DNA of 30,623 bases from Choanephora cucurbitarum (GCA_025331435.1 JAIWNI010000181.1:1-30623), one strand, 5' to 3'; shown: positions 1 through 11,826, counted from the first letter of the stretch. The notes: generated by a model not told the origin, from the sequence alone. Made by a program: numbers and translations.

Positions 1-3000
1 TCTTTAGCTACTATGGTTATTAATCAGCCCACAAAGACATCCTTAGTCAAGCTGAGGAGCGATCCAATTAGTGCTCCATTTATTACCGACCTTTTTCTCT
101 TTTTTTTTCTTTTTCAAATCTGATCGTAAATACATAGCAAAAAGAGCTACTCTGTAAGATTTTTTTTAAAAAAAGGAAACAAAGCAAAGCAAACATATTG
201 TTACTGCTGCTCCATTCTCTTATCATTTCTCTGTCTGACTACAGCGGGTAAGGCAGTGATTGTTTGTAAGCCTTTACCCTCTCTTTCCTTTTTCATTCTT
301 TTTGTTTTTCTTCTATCAATCTTTTTTTTTTCTCCCATATTTCTCTTTTTGAAAATCACCACAAGTTCTAAACACCTCCCCCTCTTTTTTTTTGGTCTTA
401 GCTACTTTCTCAAAAGCTTCTTTTTGACGTATAATCTAGTGTCATTTATTCGAAGTAGCTGTTGACTACATGTTTAGCTAGGTCGCATTAAGTTTTTTTT
501 TCTCCTTTTATTTTTTCCTCCTTTTGGCATTTTCCCAAAAAGAGAAGCTATTCTGCATAATAAAAAAAAGCTCACGGTTGTGTAACACAAAACCTTATTT
601 TCTTCTCCCTTTAGCACTTAGGTGAAAAGAGAGAAAAAAGAAAAACAAAAAATTGACACTGTAGCCAGTGCCTAATTTTGCCTTATCTATAGCATACAAG
701 ATAAAATGCTCTTGAGCGCAAAAAAAATCATACAGTTACAGTGCACCTTGAAAGGCTTTGGAAAAAGCAAAAAGAAAATAAAGGGACAAGATGAATGAGT
801 TCATCCACGCATACTCACACGCTTTATAATTGACTTTCAATAGCATTCATCACTGTTCTCAAAAGAGAAAGGAATTGTGATCAGGATCGACAAAGGAATA
901 GTGTATCGGCTGTAATAGCCAAGTAACGTGAAGAGAGAAGGCAATGATGCAACAGAAAGAAATACCTGCAAGAAGGCGACAGTGAGAAAAGGAGCGTCTA
1001 TTTATTTGCAAAGACACGACAACACTCTTCTCTTTGTCTTTCTCTTTTCACTTTCTTTGCTATTGCTTGCATCGACCGATCACTAATAGAAATATTTATG
1101 AAAAAAATCGACTTATTTCTTTGGCTGTGCGATCCCTTTAAGCAATAGCAAAGAAAGACCAAGAAGAGAAGAGATAAAAAAGAGAAACAACAAGAAGAAA
1201 CAAAACGAAAAAGGCTGCTCTTTACAAACGGCCTTCTTGAAGGAAAAATGCTTGGGCAACGCAAAAGCTATGATGAAAGAAAAAAAACAACGCACTAGAC
1301 TAATATCAGCTGTGATCTGTGATGATCCAAATAGAGAGAGAGTAAGAGAGAGTTTTTCCTTCAACTTTAGCTTCTTCTTCTTCATACTTTAAACTCATGA
1401 ATTTAAGTAAAAGAACTATGTCTCACCAAACCTCGTAGAAACAAAAGAAATGCCTGATGATACTAGTTTTGTTACAAACCAGCATGCTACAAACTACAAG
1501 GATTATTCTGTATGCTAATGCTTGCTTTAGTTATAGTGTACAATGAATGATAGACAAATGCTGTTGCAGTTTTCTTCTAATCAGATCGCGCACACTGCTT
1601 AAAACAAATCCTTTTGGTCTTCTTTTAGCTAAATCAAAAAAGGGTTATATCTCGTTTTTCTTTCTCTCGTTTAGACAAATATAGCTGCAGGATCAAAAGT
1701 GCTTTATTTTTCTTATGTATTTTGTTCAGTACTGAAACTTATTACAAAGAAGAAAAAAAGACAAGTCTACATAGATAATGGAAGCAACAATAAAGCTGTT
1801 GTCACCAGTATCATATCACTTCCATATAAGTGAAATCAAATCTTCTCGATAGCTTATACCTATTATTTTAAACAAAGCAATAGCACTCAATGTTCCTCCG
1901 TTCATTTCTCTCTTAGCTCTTATGAACATACTAGATCCTTTGTTTGGGAATATCTTTAACCTCAATACTTTCACGTCTAACTCAGTGTCGTTTTCCTTTT
2001 TTTTATGGATACATAAAGACCTTTATTCGATTTTTTTTCTTGCTTCAAATAGCCTCAGCACATCTACATCAATTTCTCATCCTGATTTTCTTGACTTACC
2101 ATATAAGCTTTATGACAATGCTTTGAAACAAGCCTTCCTCTCCCATCACGCGATATCTATCCCGTAGGGCAACGACAACTAACTACATGATTGCCTTGTA
2201 TCACGCCTGCAACCGTCCAGAGTGTACAAAATGGGACCATGCTTCTCACATCAACCGAATACATGTTTTTTTACACAATACCATGGTTTTGTGGTTTAGC
2301 CTAATCCAGTCTAATCCAGTCTAATCTGATCCAATCTAGTCTGGACTGCTTGCATGCATCTCTTTTCTAGCTTCGTCTCTCACTCTGCTTCTCTGTCCAC
2401 CTCCTTTGTTCCTTTTCTTGTTTTGTAACTTACTCTTTGTCAGTACTCTGCTAGCTTTTTTTTTAACAACTGGCCTTGAACCCGTTTCTATCATTAACAA
2501 TCTAAGCCTCAACACTTGACGTCCACCCCGTTATCGCATCCTATCCTCTTCTTTCGTTGAAGGTCTTTTGCATCTACAGTGCTTTCAGCGCATCTCCGTA
2601 TTCAACCATTTGTGTGTCTGTGCATCATGTCCTTTCTTTCTTGTCGTTTTTTCCCAATTCTAGCTAGTCTACAAGCTTTGTGCCTCTTCGTCCCATCCAT
2701 GTGTTCGCTTTGAGCCATCTGGCGGTATTGAACTGAAATATCATCTAAGGTAGATCGTTTTTGTCGTCGTTGTCGTCGTTGACATTCTAGCTGTCTTCGT
2801 CTTCCAATCTTTCTTTCGCTGGAAACACACTCTAGTCCACTAGATGCAAGCTGCATCGTCCAACCAGCTAATCTCAAAGGTATATCTTACTCTACTGGCG
2901 CCTTGAAAGAGTCCTTCCATTGCCTTCGTCTTACCGAGAGCCTCCCAGGCTTTATCAAAAGTTCAAAAATAAGCAGGGAGAGCAGAAACTGCATACGGAT

Positions 3001-4300
3001 AAGACTTGGTTCGTGCTTTCAATATAAGAGCCAATATTACTTGTCGTTGCTGTTACGTTCTATACTGGTCTTTGTGCATCTCCGGAAAGGAGGTCTTGTT
3101 CAGAGGTAGACTCTGCTCGAAACAAAACACAACCAACTTTGCTGCTTTTTGACTCGCTGACCAAAGAAAAGGAATAAGTAGTTCGATGTCAGACAAGCCG
3201 AAACTCTGCCTTGCATTCACTGTTTGTTTGAGGCTAGATTGGCCTCTTTTTCTGGCATTCGTGTCGCTTACTCTGAAACTTGCGTTACTGATAGCTCCAA
3301 CTCTTGGGAAAACATGAATCTGATAAGAAGGTACAGCTTGCTACAAGAAAAAATAGGGAAAGGAACAAGCCTCAAAGTGAGCAGTTCGAGCCAAGATGAA
3401 AAGAAAAGAAAAATGAAGAGAAGAAAGAAAAAGAGAAGAGAGAAATTACAAAGTCAGCAACTCAAATCTCTTGGTTTGAAGCGCCAAAGGGCCAAAGAGA
3501 GTATGAGCTACAAACAGCCTTGAGATGCTTCAGAGAATGCTCGAATAACTAAAAAGAGGTATTGTGCCTTTTGGGAGAGTCTTTGGCTCAATGGTTTCTT
3601 CATCTAGCAAGAAAAGTGTAAACTTTGCATCAAGTCTCGCATACTTATTCCAAGTTTTTCTTCTTCTACTTTTCCTTTGCGAATGTTATTAGCGGCTTAG
3701 AACAAAAAAAAAGCAAGTGTTTCATAGATACCTGAATGCCACTTACAAAAGGAAGCATGATACCAGTAGTTTTCTCTTTCTGGCTTTGGTTTTAGTTTTG
3801 GCTTTACATGATAATAAAAAGGTGTTTATTGCTTTTGATTGCTTTGCATTTTTGCTGTTGGTTTTTTTTTCCTTTCTTCTATCTTGTGCCAAACATAAAA
3901 AGGAGAAGGAATGACGCAATACAATAGGGTGTCGTATCGATCAGGGAAAAAAAGAAAAAAGACAAAATCGGAATAACAATAATGCAAGTTGTCCTCTCAT
4001 CTTTTTTACTTTATTTTATTTTTGTCCATCGTTCTACTCCCTCTAAATACCAGCTAAATGACTTGTACCTTATGTCTATAGCCAGAGCGGTCCTCTACTG
4101 TAGATAGCCGCTTTGTCTTTTTTTTCCTTTTGGTTTTTTTTTCTGTCTTCTTTCCATGAGAAATAGTCAGCATATCAAACGCTTTTGTCTGGTAATTGGA
4201 TTTCCTTTCCAAGACAAGTTCCTTTTTTCTTTTCTCTTACAAATTCAGAAAAAATAAACAATGCACCATGAAAGAAAAAACAGTGATAGAAAAATTAGCT
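1..4300. other. Long stretch with no supported gene
   Basis: No reading frame here looks like a conserved protein and no chain of GT-AG exons could be built on either strand. The DNA is rich in T or A runs: plus-strand pyrimidine tracts at about 95-118, 270-400 and 490-530, and purine-rich tracts (pyrimidine on the minus strand) at about 1140-1220 and 3390-3460. In this window such tracts lie directly upstream of start codons, so some may be leaders of genes outside the window or of noncoding transcripts. The part at 2160-3500 looks less AT-rich than its surroundings. The first ~120 bases are open in one plus frame but resemble nothing I know. Confidence 0.5.
2301..2344. repeat. Short tandem repeat, ctaatccagt unit
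   Basis: Two perfect direct copies of the decamer ctaatccagt (2301-2320) are followed by degenerate copies to about 2344. It lies in DNA without a gene and no function is evident. Confidence 0.75.
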
Positions 4301-4369
4301 TTTTCCATGTTTCTCTTACATTTTTTATTTCTCGATGATGCCAGGTTATAAGTTCGCTTATTTTGCTGG

Positions 4370-4722
4370 TTAAGTGCTGTAATGTACCAAGCCCCATCGG
4401 GACAGTAGAGCCTGCTCTGACAGATTGCTCTGCTTACAGCATTTTATAGACAATTTCAAAAGGAGTCGGTAAGAACAATCTGACACTTCATCTAAATTTT
4501 TTAAGTCTGTGGTTAGCCAGCAGAGATCAAAGACGCCCATAATTTTCGACAATCATGCAACTTATTTTTCATGCTAGATGATTCAAGTAGATCGTTGAAT
4601 GTAGGGTTTTTACTGTTTCGTTTTAGATAAGCAGGATTGACAGTCCACCGATCTCCATACTTACACAGAGCATAAAGAAAACTATCTTGTAGAAAGTAAC
4701 GGCAGTCATACATCAATATCAT
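4370..4722 (-). other. Coding-like fragment, unrecognised
   Basis: Two overlapping minus-strand frames (4513-4722, 69 codons; 4370-4552, 60 codons) have plausible amino-acid composition but no domain I recognise. The first reads DCRYFLQDSFLYALCKYGDR near its start, and the second continues in another frame as if a frameshift or unseen intron lay between them. A third frame just downstream contains WYIT, which is also present in the fragment at 6129-6353, so the two may be related. It may be the decayed tail of the gene fragments at 4.9-6.4 kb. I cannot tell gene from relic here. Confidence 0.25.
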
Positions 4723-4877
4723 TACAGTTTGAACTTGATAGACAGATCACAAAGCATAGAAAAAGTCTGTTGAAATATTTTTTAATTAAAAAATTCTATT
4801 TTACATACTAGTAACGGTTGACTTGGCGAGATTGGAAGGATACAAACAAACAACATAATAAGAAAAGTTTATTTGGC

Positions 4878-5438
4878 TTATGTGGAAGGCATGTTTGTTG
4901 AAGACGATGCTTCATTTTTAGACGACTTGCTTGTTGAAAGACCATATAGGTTTTTGAGCGTCTTGTAATAAACAATATGAGTATGTTGTTGTTGCTGCTT
5001 TTTTACGCAGTAATTTTCATACAGCGTGGTCAGATTCAAAAAAGCATCCAAATGGATAGCTATGTCTGGAAATTCTTCATATGTTGAAGGGAAGACAATG
5101 TTTTCCACTTCAAACAAAAAATAAATGCCTTCATGGTAAAAGCAAAGGTAGAAAGTGACATCTAAGCCTGTTTTTTTTTCAGTATTTTGTTTTATATGAT
5201 ATCATCAGCCTTATTTACCTTGAGCTTGGAATAGCATTTCAGATTGTGCATTTCTGTTAAGGCCACAGCAAACATACCCACACGAAATGTGTCTAGAGCA
5301 AGGCCGACACGAGGACAAGGGAAAAACTTTACCTCATCAACGAGATTGATGAACAAGCCATCTAAGTCAACCTCAACAGTATAATCTGGTCGGCAGCCTT
5401 CTAATGGATGTGGCTCGCCGAAAGGTTGATTATCGAAT
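4878..5438 (-). pseudogene. Unrecognised protein, C-terminal exons, probably decayed
   Basis: Two adjacent minus-strand segments look strongly coding. Segment one (5219-5438) follows an acceptor (ttctatgcag) and contains FDNQPFGEPHPLEG, then TVEVDLDGLFINLVDE, then FPCPRVGLALDTFRVGMF. Segment two (4878-5167) contains LDVTFYLCFYHEGIYFLFEV and ends in a Gln-rich, then Ser/Thr-rich tail with a stop at 4878. A 47-nt interval with GT and AG ends (5168-5218, donor gtaaat, acceptor aaacag) separates them, but the phases disagree by one base, so a continuous protein needs a frameshift. I do not recognise the family. The phase conflict and the repeat-rich surroundings favour a relic, but a sequencing indel or a misplaced junction would make it a live gene. 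Confidence 0.4.
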
Positions 5439-5449
5439 CTGCATAGAAT

Positions 5450-6353
5450 AAATGAGTTTATGTAAGCATCTCCTTGAGTGTATTTTCTTATTTCCAGGGA
5501 CTATCATCTTCAAACACTTTGAAGGGCTGTCCCCACACAGCCTCCAAAATCTCTTCAACTCTTACCAACATTTCTCTGCTTTTTGTTGTCATTTTGTTTT
5601 TATCCAATGCATATTAGACATGGGGCTCTGTTTTGATCTGAAGAGCGTGCTTACACTACGAACATCCCCTCTACAGTCGTCTTCCAATTTAGGGAACAAT
5701 AAAGTTCATAATCAAACAAAGTTGATTTGAACTATGACTGACCCTCCAAATAGAGGAAGTTTCAGATTTGATTTCAAGAGAATCAAACGTCTGAACAATG
5801 ATGATCAATGTGATTGCTTCCAACATGTTGTTGCCAAGACCTTGATAGTTTTTTTATTTTATTTTATACAATGTAACATTCCTTTCCTAATGGCAAACAC
5901 CATCTTTTTACGCTATGAAACAGACAAAGCGAACAATTTCTTTTTTACCCTTTACCGAGCTTTTCCAAGTTGAATGCTCTACCATCTCTTTCAAGTTCTT
6001 TTGCGAAACGCATGCCAAACAAAGCCACTACATATTCACGATTCTGATGAATGTTTAGTTACCACAAGACAACTGAACAAAAGGATGCTGTGTTTCGTTT
6101 TTCTATTATTTTTTTATATCTAAAATAGTTACTTGCTATTCGTAATAGATGGAAGCTTGCTTTTGGTCATTATGTGGTTATTCTTTCTGGTACAGAAGTA
6201 ATTCGTGCCTGTAATATACCAGCCATCACCGTCTGTATCTAATACCAGCTTCAACACTGGCTCCTGCCACAAAATTATCTCAGTCTGAAGCCAACAAACT
6301 ACAACAAGAAACCATTCAATTGCCTGATCAGCTAAACCAAGCATGTGAGGCAA
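5450..6353 (-). other. Upstream coding-like fragments of the same unrecognised gene
   Basis: Minus-strand pieces lie upstream of the 4878-5438 exons. Around 5480-5590 a short frame begins with MTTKSREML and continues EAVWGQPFKVFEDDSPW, but no usable GT donor joins it to the exon at 5438. Around 5600-5720 are further coding-like scraps with stops. At 6129-6353 a 74-codon frame contains WFLVVVCWLQTEIILWQEP and then DTDGDGWYITGTNYF. No single splicing pattern connects these pieces, which suggests decay. The order on the strand fits one ancestral multi-exon gene. I see no known domain. Confidence 0.25.
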
Positions 6354-6599
6354 GAAGAGATTGTGTTCTTAGAAACAAGATCAAGGAACTGAAGGCACAG
6401 TGAATGCTACAAGACTGAACGATGATGATCAAAACTCTTCAAGACAGAGAGCAAATAAAGCTCTGAAATCAAACCAAGATCCTTACTAACAACTAGAGCA
6501 AATAAAAAAGAGATAGAAAGCAGTTTGATAAAAAAGAAATGGTTACTTAAAGAAACAAACTTAAAAAACTGGGGGCATGACGCCTACTTCCTTAAGAAT

Positions 6600-7410
6600 T
6601 CTTAAAGATAGCAGCCTGTAAAGACATTTACAACAAGTATTATATCTGAAGATGCTACAGTTGTGTATAACACGTCTTCAAGCATACATTTACAAACTTT
6701 CAGTGCAGCTCTACTCACGATAAAAGTAAAGGACGAAGTGCGAAGAGACAAAGGAAAGCTTAGAATTGAACATGCTCAACTGAGAGGAGTTATGGTCAGT
6801 AAAGACAACAGGTACTACATATCATGTTTGTGGGTGACAGAGGCTACGGTTTTGGCTCGTCCATTCGTCCATTCGATGATACGTCCGTCCAGACGGTTCA
6901 TGGAAAGCAAAGAAGCATAGCCTTTGTATATCTGTGTGTACAAGCAACAAAAATAAAGCATCTCAAGTCTGTGTTTTCTGCCTTCGAAAGATATAGTGAT
7001 TCACTGAGAATTGTTGAGAAAGATGGAAAAGAAAGTCTCAAGACAATCAATAGTATCTCCGTATGTAGCAACACAACCTGCATTCTCAATTTAGCCAAAC
7101 AACCCTATAAACCAAGAGGCTCTCTATCTGTCTTGACCATTGGTATTTCTGGTGCATTTAAACAGATAGATTCAATTCTTCTCTGTAGTTAGATTGTTTG
7201 TTCTTTTTGTTGTATCTTTTCTTAAAATGAAACAAAGCTAGCACTAATAGCGCATGTGTGTGTCTTTTAGGATAAGGTATAAGAACATGCTTTCACCAAA
7301 GGATCAATCTACAAACTCTTTTAGATGTCTGCCTCCAACTGTACATGCGAATACTAATTCTGCTTATTGTACATATTAAATCCACAATTACCTTACTCTA
7401 CTAATATAGT
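6600..7410 (+). pseudogene. Copy A of an unknown repeated gene (frameshifted)
   Basis: This is clearly homologous, in opposite orientation, to the sequence at 26139-27514. Shared peptide blocks include YNTSSSIHLQTFSAALLTIK, CLWVTEATVLARPF and KPRGSLSVLTIGISGAFKQI. Clear similarity starts at about 6649 (ctgaagatgctacag) and fades by about 7410. Copy A is damaged in two ways: an 8-bp tandem duplication (gtccattc, 6859-6866 and 6867-6874) shifts the frame, and a deletion near 7330-7350 removes the part corresponding to the middle of the copy B C-terminal segment. It lacks the transposon found in copy B, so it shows the empty target site. The family is unknown to me. Confidence 0.8.
6859..6874 (+). 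repeat. 8-bp tandem duplication breaking copy A
   Basis: The octamer gtccattc is present twice in a row, while copy B has a single equivalent (gtccattt). The duplication shifts the frame by 8 bases (+2) and ends the upstream frame about 18 codons later. Confidence 0.8.
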
Positions 7411-7956
7411 TTTACAAGAAGCTAGTATGCAATGAACTGTTGTGAGTTCCTTTTTTTTTTTGATAGAATTAAGTATGAGCCCACAATGCAATCTGTCACT
7501 TCCCTTGTGTGTTGAGAAGGATAGTCTGATAAGAAAAAAAAAAGAAGAAGAAGAGAGGGGAAGGAAAGAAATATTCTTTCAGGTAAACTCTATATACACA
7601 AAACAAGCTGATCTCTAGTAAGTCTGTTCTGTAGAAGATTGGAAGTATAGACACACAATATCTACTGTAAGACGTTATTCTACAGTGTTATGTTCATGTT
7701 AACTACAATCAGATTTCTGACTAAATAAGTGAGGGGGGGAGGGAAGTGTTCAATACTATTGAACAAAAAAATGTCAAATATGGTGATCTAATTTAAAGTT
7801 TGAAGTGAGAACCCTGTTTACCTTTTAAGAAAAAGAGAGATAACCCTTAAGAGATCACTATAATCCTTATAGAGCGTTGTAATACCTATTTTGATTGTCT
7901 ATAGGACATACTATCAATCACTCATTGTTCTCTCATATGAGCTCTCTCTTTATATT

Positions 7957-7970
7957 GTGTGTGTGTGTGT
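7957..7970. repeat. (GT)7 microsatellite
   Basis: Seven GT units lie about 150 bases upstream of the F-BAR/RhoGAP start codon. Confidence 0.8.
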
Positions 7971-8066
7971 GGGGTTATCTCTTTTAGGTTAAATTGAGGA
8001 ATGAATGCTGATTGGATAGTTTATCGTTTCACAGTAAAATAAAAGCTCCATTTGATTTTGATTATT

Positions 8067-8114
8067 TTCTTCTTTTATTTCCCTCTTCTTTCATCTCTTA
8101 CCATCTCTCTCTTC
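8067..8114 (+). promoter_or_regulatory. Pyrimidine-rich leader of the RhoGAP gene
   Basis: A C/T-rich stretch (ttttcttcttttatttccctc and onward) runs almost to the ATG at 8115. The same arrangement precedes the other starts in the window, so it is probably the core-promoter or 5' leader signature of this genome. Confidence 0.5.
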
Positions 8115-10890
8115 ATGACCACACCAGTCAAAAAGGTGCAAAAGACCAAAGGCACTGCTAAAGAACAAGTAAAGACGACACTGTTGACACCGGTTGATTC
8201 AGTTTTACTGATACACTCTTAGATTGTTTTCACTGGACAAGATAAAGTTATTCAAGACTTGGTTCATGCTCCTTCAAAAGAAATAGACGCAATTGCAGCA
8301 AATTTAGTGATACGAGATACTGAATATGTAATTGAATATCTTAAACAAAGGTGAATTGACATAGCATTGAGGGGAATCTATCTAAACTAAGCCTTATCAG
8401 AATCAACTTGGAACAGAAATACCTAGATGGACTATCTACAATGACAAAGAACATTCAGGCCTGTTGCAAGCCTAGTGAACACAATTTGATTCAAAGTAGC
8501 TTCATGAGATTTGTTGGATTGGCAGATGAACAACAACCTGCCAAACAAGCCTTTATTGATACACTCAAACAACAATGCGACAGTTTAGTGAAATTCAGAG
8601 TAACTACAGAGTACATAAGGGATTCTCATAAAGAGGCTAAAATCAACCGTGTAGAATGAACAACAAAGGGCGTTTGATAAGAACAAAGCATGGATGCAAC
8701 AGTCAAATACAGAATATCTGATGGCCAGACTAAAGAAACTGCCTAATGTAAGTCTTAGTTATGATCCGTACTACAGTTAGCTTATATATTGTGCAACATT
8801 TAGATGCACGAAGTCTATGTTCAAAAATGGGATGAGATTGAGCGATCAACAGGTGCTACAGTAGCCTCACCCATGATGGCACCACTCACACCTATCATGT
8901 CAACTCATTCTTTTAATAAACCACTGTTGATGAGAGAGGAAGAAGATAGAGCCATGAGCATGGATGATGATCGAGCCAGATACCAGAAATCCACTGATCC
9001 ACACCAAAGTAGTCGTATTGAGCGATTCATGAAGAAACGACTGAATAAACCAGAAGATCCAACACGACAGAACATTCGTTTGGCTAAATTAAAAGTAGAA
9101 GTGGCAGAAGCAGGTAAGCCAATCAATTTCTCTCTCTTTATTTAGCTTACCCTGTTATTTTTTTTCTAGATAAAGAATACCGAAATGCTGTTCGTGAAGT
9201 GAGCACTCTGTCTATCAAGATTGATGCTACCAATCACCATATCTTAAATAATGTACAGACTGCCTTAAAAGAACGATCTGAGAAAGTGAAGCAAATGCTA
9301 CAAGCGGCGCTTGATGCGGATCTCATCCAATCTCAGGAACGCCAGGCACCTATCTCCCATTTGATCACCACTGTACAACAGATCGATATTGAGAAAGAGA
9401 CTCAGTTATTTAACAATCACTCTAGTTCTGCCTTAAAGAACTTTACTAAACCCACACCTATCTACTATTATAACCATCATGTGGGTATCTGCAAAGGTAA
9501 TAGAAAAAAAAAAGGTACAGCTAAATGACTGTTATCTCACCTCTTATTAGATTTGATCTTTGGTACTTCACTCACAGAATATGCGCAACAAAGAGGAAGA
9601 TCACCTCCCTTATTGATCACAAAATGTATAGAGGCAATTGAGAGATTAGGTGGCATAGAAAAGGAAGGCATCTATCGTGTATCTGGTAAACAGAGCAACA
9701 TGGAGAAAATAAAGCATGCATTTGAAATGGATGAAGAGGCAGTTGTGATTGGTGAAAATGATGTACCTGAAGATATCTTCAGTATCTCCTCTGTCATCAA
9801 GATATTCCTAAGAGAGTTAAAGACACCCTTGTTTCCATTTAAACTGACAGATCGCTTAGTGTATTCGCGTAAGTGAGGCTTAGAGTATGTGTTGAATGTT
9901 GTCATTGATTACAATCTACAGAGATTCCTGATCAAGAATTAAGACTGATGAACCTATTGACTCGATTACTCAAGTTAGAACCAGCTAATTATGATACACT
10001 CAAAGTGCTGATTCACCACTTAAAGAGGTATGTGCTATTGACATCTTTCTATAGCACAATACTGACTGTTTCTATTTAGATTACAGTCGTGTGTTGAAAA
10101 GAACAAGATGACCATCAACAACCTCACTCTGATATTCACACCAGCTATCTTTCAAGACCTAAATCATGCACAATCACCTGGAGAATGGGCTAAGGATTGT
10201 GTGCTGGAAGATTTGATTATGAATGCAGATGATATCTTTGCCAACAAAGATCTACACAATAACTCTGCTATTACAGGACATATTGAATATGGCTTCCATG
10301 ATCAGTCTGTGGATCATTCAGTCTTGGCCAATCGATATGCAATGACCATTCAATCCCCCGATAGTCCCACTATGAAACTAGAGAGTGAAGATGACTATGA
10401 GTTCTCCATAGAGGAATATGAATATGAAGATGATGATTATTCTAGCTACCTTCCTCAAGAGACAGACAGCAGCATACATCTCTCTGCTGAACAATTACCA
10501 CTGAGACACTCTTCAAGAACACCGCCTGTACCTGAATCAAGCAGTCCAATCGAGAGAAAGAAATATCAAGCTCATTTCCAAGGTAAAGGACTGACAGTGG
10601 ATACAGGCTCTATCAGTACCTCTGTCAGTTCATCTAGGGTGCCTATCACTACCACAGAAAAGGCAAAGGAACCCAAGTACCCTACTGCTATCAAAAGTGC
10701 TACTGTACCATCCTATGATTGGCTGAAACATGATCCTGAGAATGCACCTGCTGTACCTAAGCTTAGAAGATCAGCTACTGCAGACAGAAAGGCACTCTCT
10801 AAACGCACTATGCATCATGACACATCTAGAGCACCTGTCATGACTCGAAGCAAGAGTAATACAACAGTGCAAATGGGTACTCATTTCTAA
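8115..10890 (+). CDS. RGD1: F-BAR and RhoGAP domain protein (Rgd1-like), 8 exons, one frameshift
   Basis: Exons: 8115-8168, 8223-8350, 8401-8747, 8804-9113, 9170-9496, 9551-9868, 9922-10027 and 10080-10890. All six introns after the first, and the first itself, are GT-AG and 50-56 nt. Corrected for one extra base in exon 3, the protein is 799 aa. Residues ~19-280 are helical F-BAR-like, with the hallmark RINLEQKYLDGL. The RhoGAP domain (~386-570) starts at DLIFGTSL and has the arginine finger in EGIYRVSG (about Arg430) and the KMTINNLTLIFTPAIF block. The C-terminal ~230 residues are acidic and Ser/Pro-rich. By family, such proteins bind curved plasma membrane and stimulate GTP hydrolysis by Rho GTPases (Rgd1 acts on Rho3/Rho4), which affects polarity and wall integrity. 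The frame breaks at a TGA at 8657-8659. Domain calls are firm; the Rgd1 orthology is inferred from architecture. Confidence 0.88.
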
Positions 10891-11241
10891 TATCATCACT
10901 GTCTACTTTTTAATATACCTTTATAATTTTTTTTCTAAATTACTCTATATGGTAATTATGAAGTATTCTATGATCTCTCTGTTATTTAATCATTACGTTA
11001 TATCACAAAGACCTAAAAAGAAAAATTTTTTTTTCTTTGTATCTTAATTGTGTATCATATAGAATGCGCTCTTTTTTTTATTATTATATGAGACCCTTTA
11101 TTTCATTATAAAATGTTGTCAACTCTCTCCTCAAAAAAAAAAAAAGACTCATCCAGAACTTTCATTTTTTATTGGATGAATAAATGCACAATTAAACCCA
11201 TTTCTTTTTTAATTTTGAAGCTAATTAAATGACCGCAGCCA

Positions 11242-11263
11242 CTCTCTCTCTCTCTCTCTCTCT
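11242..11263. repeat. (CT)11 microsatellite
   Basis: An uninterrupted CT run in the spacer between the RhoGAP gene and the GLI-like zinc-finger gene. Confidence 0.8.
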
Positions 11264-11456
11264 ATCTCTTGTGATATTCATCTTGATGTCTAATGAGGGG
11301 ACCATTCACAAATGAAAGTTTCCTAAAAAAGGATTTCAAGGAACTACAAGCTCAATGGTTGTTGTTTGGCAGCATAGCAACAAAACAACTTTCTATTTCG
11401 TATTCACTACGTTTAATTTCATCAACCTATTTAAGCTCAGATTGCCTCAGAAAGAA

Positions 11457-11826
11457 AACCGTTAACTAGAGTCTCTCCTTTCTCTCTTTTTTCTCTCTCT
11501 CTCTTTTTTTTTACTTTTTTTGTCTTTTATCCGAAAAGAAGTTCTCTTATTGAAAAGAAAGGAGAGAAAAGACAGAAATCAAGATAGAAAAAGAAAAAAA
11601 GCTTAAATTTCGATTTTATTTATTTCAAACAAAGATTACTTTATTGGCTTAATAATCCACACCTATTTCTTTATTCTTTCTTTCTTTTTAGAGCTTTCTC
11701 TTTTGATTCTATTGGCACTCTTTTTTTCCCTTTGTTTTTCTTCTTTTCTGAACAACTTATCACCATAACAACAACTTCCCTTCGGGGGGAAAACAAATCA
11801 ATTATATCACTTTTTTTTTCTTTATT
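11457..11826 (+). promoter_or_regulatory. Long pyrimidine-rich leader of the GLI-like gene
   Basis: Two long C/T-rich blocks (about 11470-11530 and 11660-11760), with a short A/G-rich block between them, run up to the ATG at 11827. This is the longest such leader in the window and would suit a regulatory gene with a long 5' UTR. The remaining spacer from 10891 to 11456 is AT-rich 3' flank of the RhoGAP gene with no coding signal. Confidence 0.4.

Noticed and set aside
2190..2275. A plus-strand peptide fitting the loose C2H2 spacing (CNRPEC ... H..H)
   Set aside because: The hydrophobic positions are shifted by one relative to true fingers, there is no linker or second finger, and surrounding frames are closed; a chance match is likely.
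2602..2877. 91-codon minus-strand frame rich in Arg/Gln
   Set aside because: Its composition comes from a low-complexity gtcgtcgttgtcgtcgtt stretch; no homologous family or start context supports it.
5220..5330. An intron gtaaagttttt...ttaacag within the unrecognised gene at 5.2 kb
   Set aside because: The interval itself encodes convincing protein sequence (FPCPRVGLALDTFRVGMF) in the same open frame, so it was treated as exon.
7831..7988. Inverted pair AGAGATAACCC / GGGTTATCTCT about 125 bp apart upstream of the RhoGAP gene
   Set aside because: Only 11 bp match and there is no target duplication; possible by chance in AT/GA-rich DNA.
8649..8681. A 31-33 nt intron as the explanation for the F-BAR frame break
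   Set aside because: It is far shorter than all other introns here (50 nt or more), lacks a branch site, and would remove residues that fit the F-BAR helix.
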